A DNA stretch of 5,142 nt from UBA12151 sp964600645. GTDB lineage: Bacteria; Patescibacteriota; Minisyncoccia; Moranbacterales; UBA9337. Each line of letters opens with the position of its first letter. Within the stretch, counting starts at the first letter, position 1. The notes beneath the pieces were generated by a model. That model was not told where the DNA came from and searched no databases. It worked only from the letters and a program-made list of their open reading frames with translations. Of this stretch, positions 5,081 to 5,142 are shown one piece after another. The position numbers and the translations under genes were made by a program. The stretch covers positions 1-5,142 of the forward strand of contig CAZRJL010000054.1 of NCBI GenBank assembly GCA_964600645.1. Direction: 5' to 3'.

Positions 5081-5116
5081 ATAATCAATATATTGCAATT
5101 GCCATAACTTGATTAT
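5081..5116. repeat. Palindromic element, copy C
   Basis: ATAATCAA (5081-5088) and TTGATTAT (5109-5116) are perfect arms identical to those of copy A. GCAATTGC is central at 5095-5102. Spacers TATATT and CATAAC keep the TA at positions 3-4. It lies 92 bp after the PaaX-like stop codon and probably just upstream of the next gene, which falls outside the window. Confidence 0.85.
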
Positions 5117-5131
5117 GCTAAAAAAATAGTT

Positions 5132-5140
5132 TGTCATAAT
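5132..5140 (+). promoter_or_regulatory. Possible extended -10 promoter for a gene beyond the window
   Basis: TG-T-CATAAT is an extended -10 with a 5/6 match to TATAAT, 15 bp beyond the right arm of palindrome copy C. No good -35 is present at 17 bp. The call depends on a gene starting just outside the window. Confidence 0.25.
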
Positions 5141-5142
5141 AT

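Noticed and set aside
4164..5116. The palindromes as Xer/dif sites or ends of an insertion sequence
   Set aside because: A dif site has two 11-bp arms around a 6-8 bp centre, not five blocks. No recombinase or transposase lies between the copies, and no target duplication was seen.

Overview
This is a low-GC bacterial window that looks like a Patescibacteria (CPR, probably Parcubacteria-type) genome. The clues are AT-rich, nearly GC-free intergenic DNA, poor Shine-Dalgarno use for most genes, a short TrmB-type regulator, and a small PaaX/Cas2-like protein with an N-terminal hydrophobic segment. I recall the last two families as frequent in that group. The assignment is inference from family memory and no search was run.

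Left part (1-2217, + strand): the 3' end of rbfA (ribosome maturation) is followed after 49 bp by a complete DHH/DHHA1 phosphoesterase of the NrnA type, a common bacterial neighbourhood. An AT-only-like spacer follows, then a complete endonuclease IV gene (nfo) with its own probable extended -10 promoter. These are housekeeping RNA-turnover and DNA-repair genes.

Middle (2216-3101, - strand): a two-gene unit encodes a six-segment membrane protein and a single-pass 99-residue protein, both unrecognised. Each start is fixed by a strong GAGGAGG ribosome binding site at identical spacing. Both leaders share a GCGCA-containing sequence, and the unit ends in a strong intrinsic terminator between it and nfo. 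These are the only genes in the window with clear Shine-Dalgarno sites.

Right part (3262-5142, + strand): a TrmB-family regulator gene is interrupted by one in-frame TAG just after its helix-turn-helix. About 300 bp of repeat-rich noncoding DNA follows, then a PaaX-like protein with a Cas2-fold domain.

The most notable signal is a three-copy palindromic element at 4164-4199, 4295-4330 and 5081-5116. Each copy has outer arms of TAATCA/TGATTA type, a central GCAATTGC, two six-base spacers of fixed length, and a TA step at the same place in every spacer. One copy overlaps the predicted -35 box of the PaaX-like gene, two lie upstream of that gene and one downstream. I read them as operator sites of a regulator, most economically the PaaX-like protein itself. 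This is inference; the architecture of the sites is directly visible.
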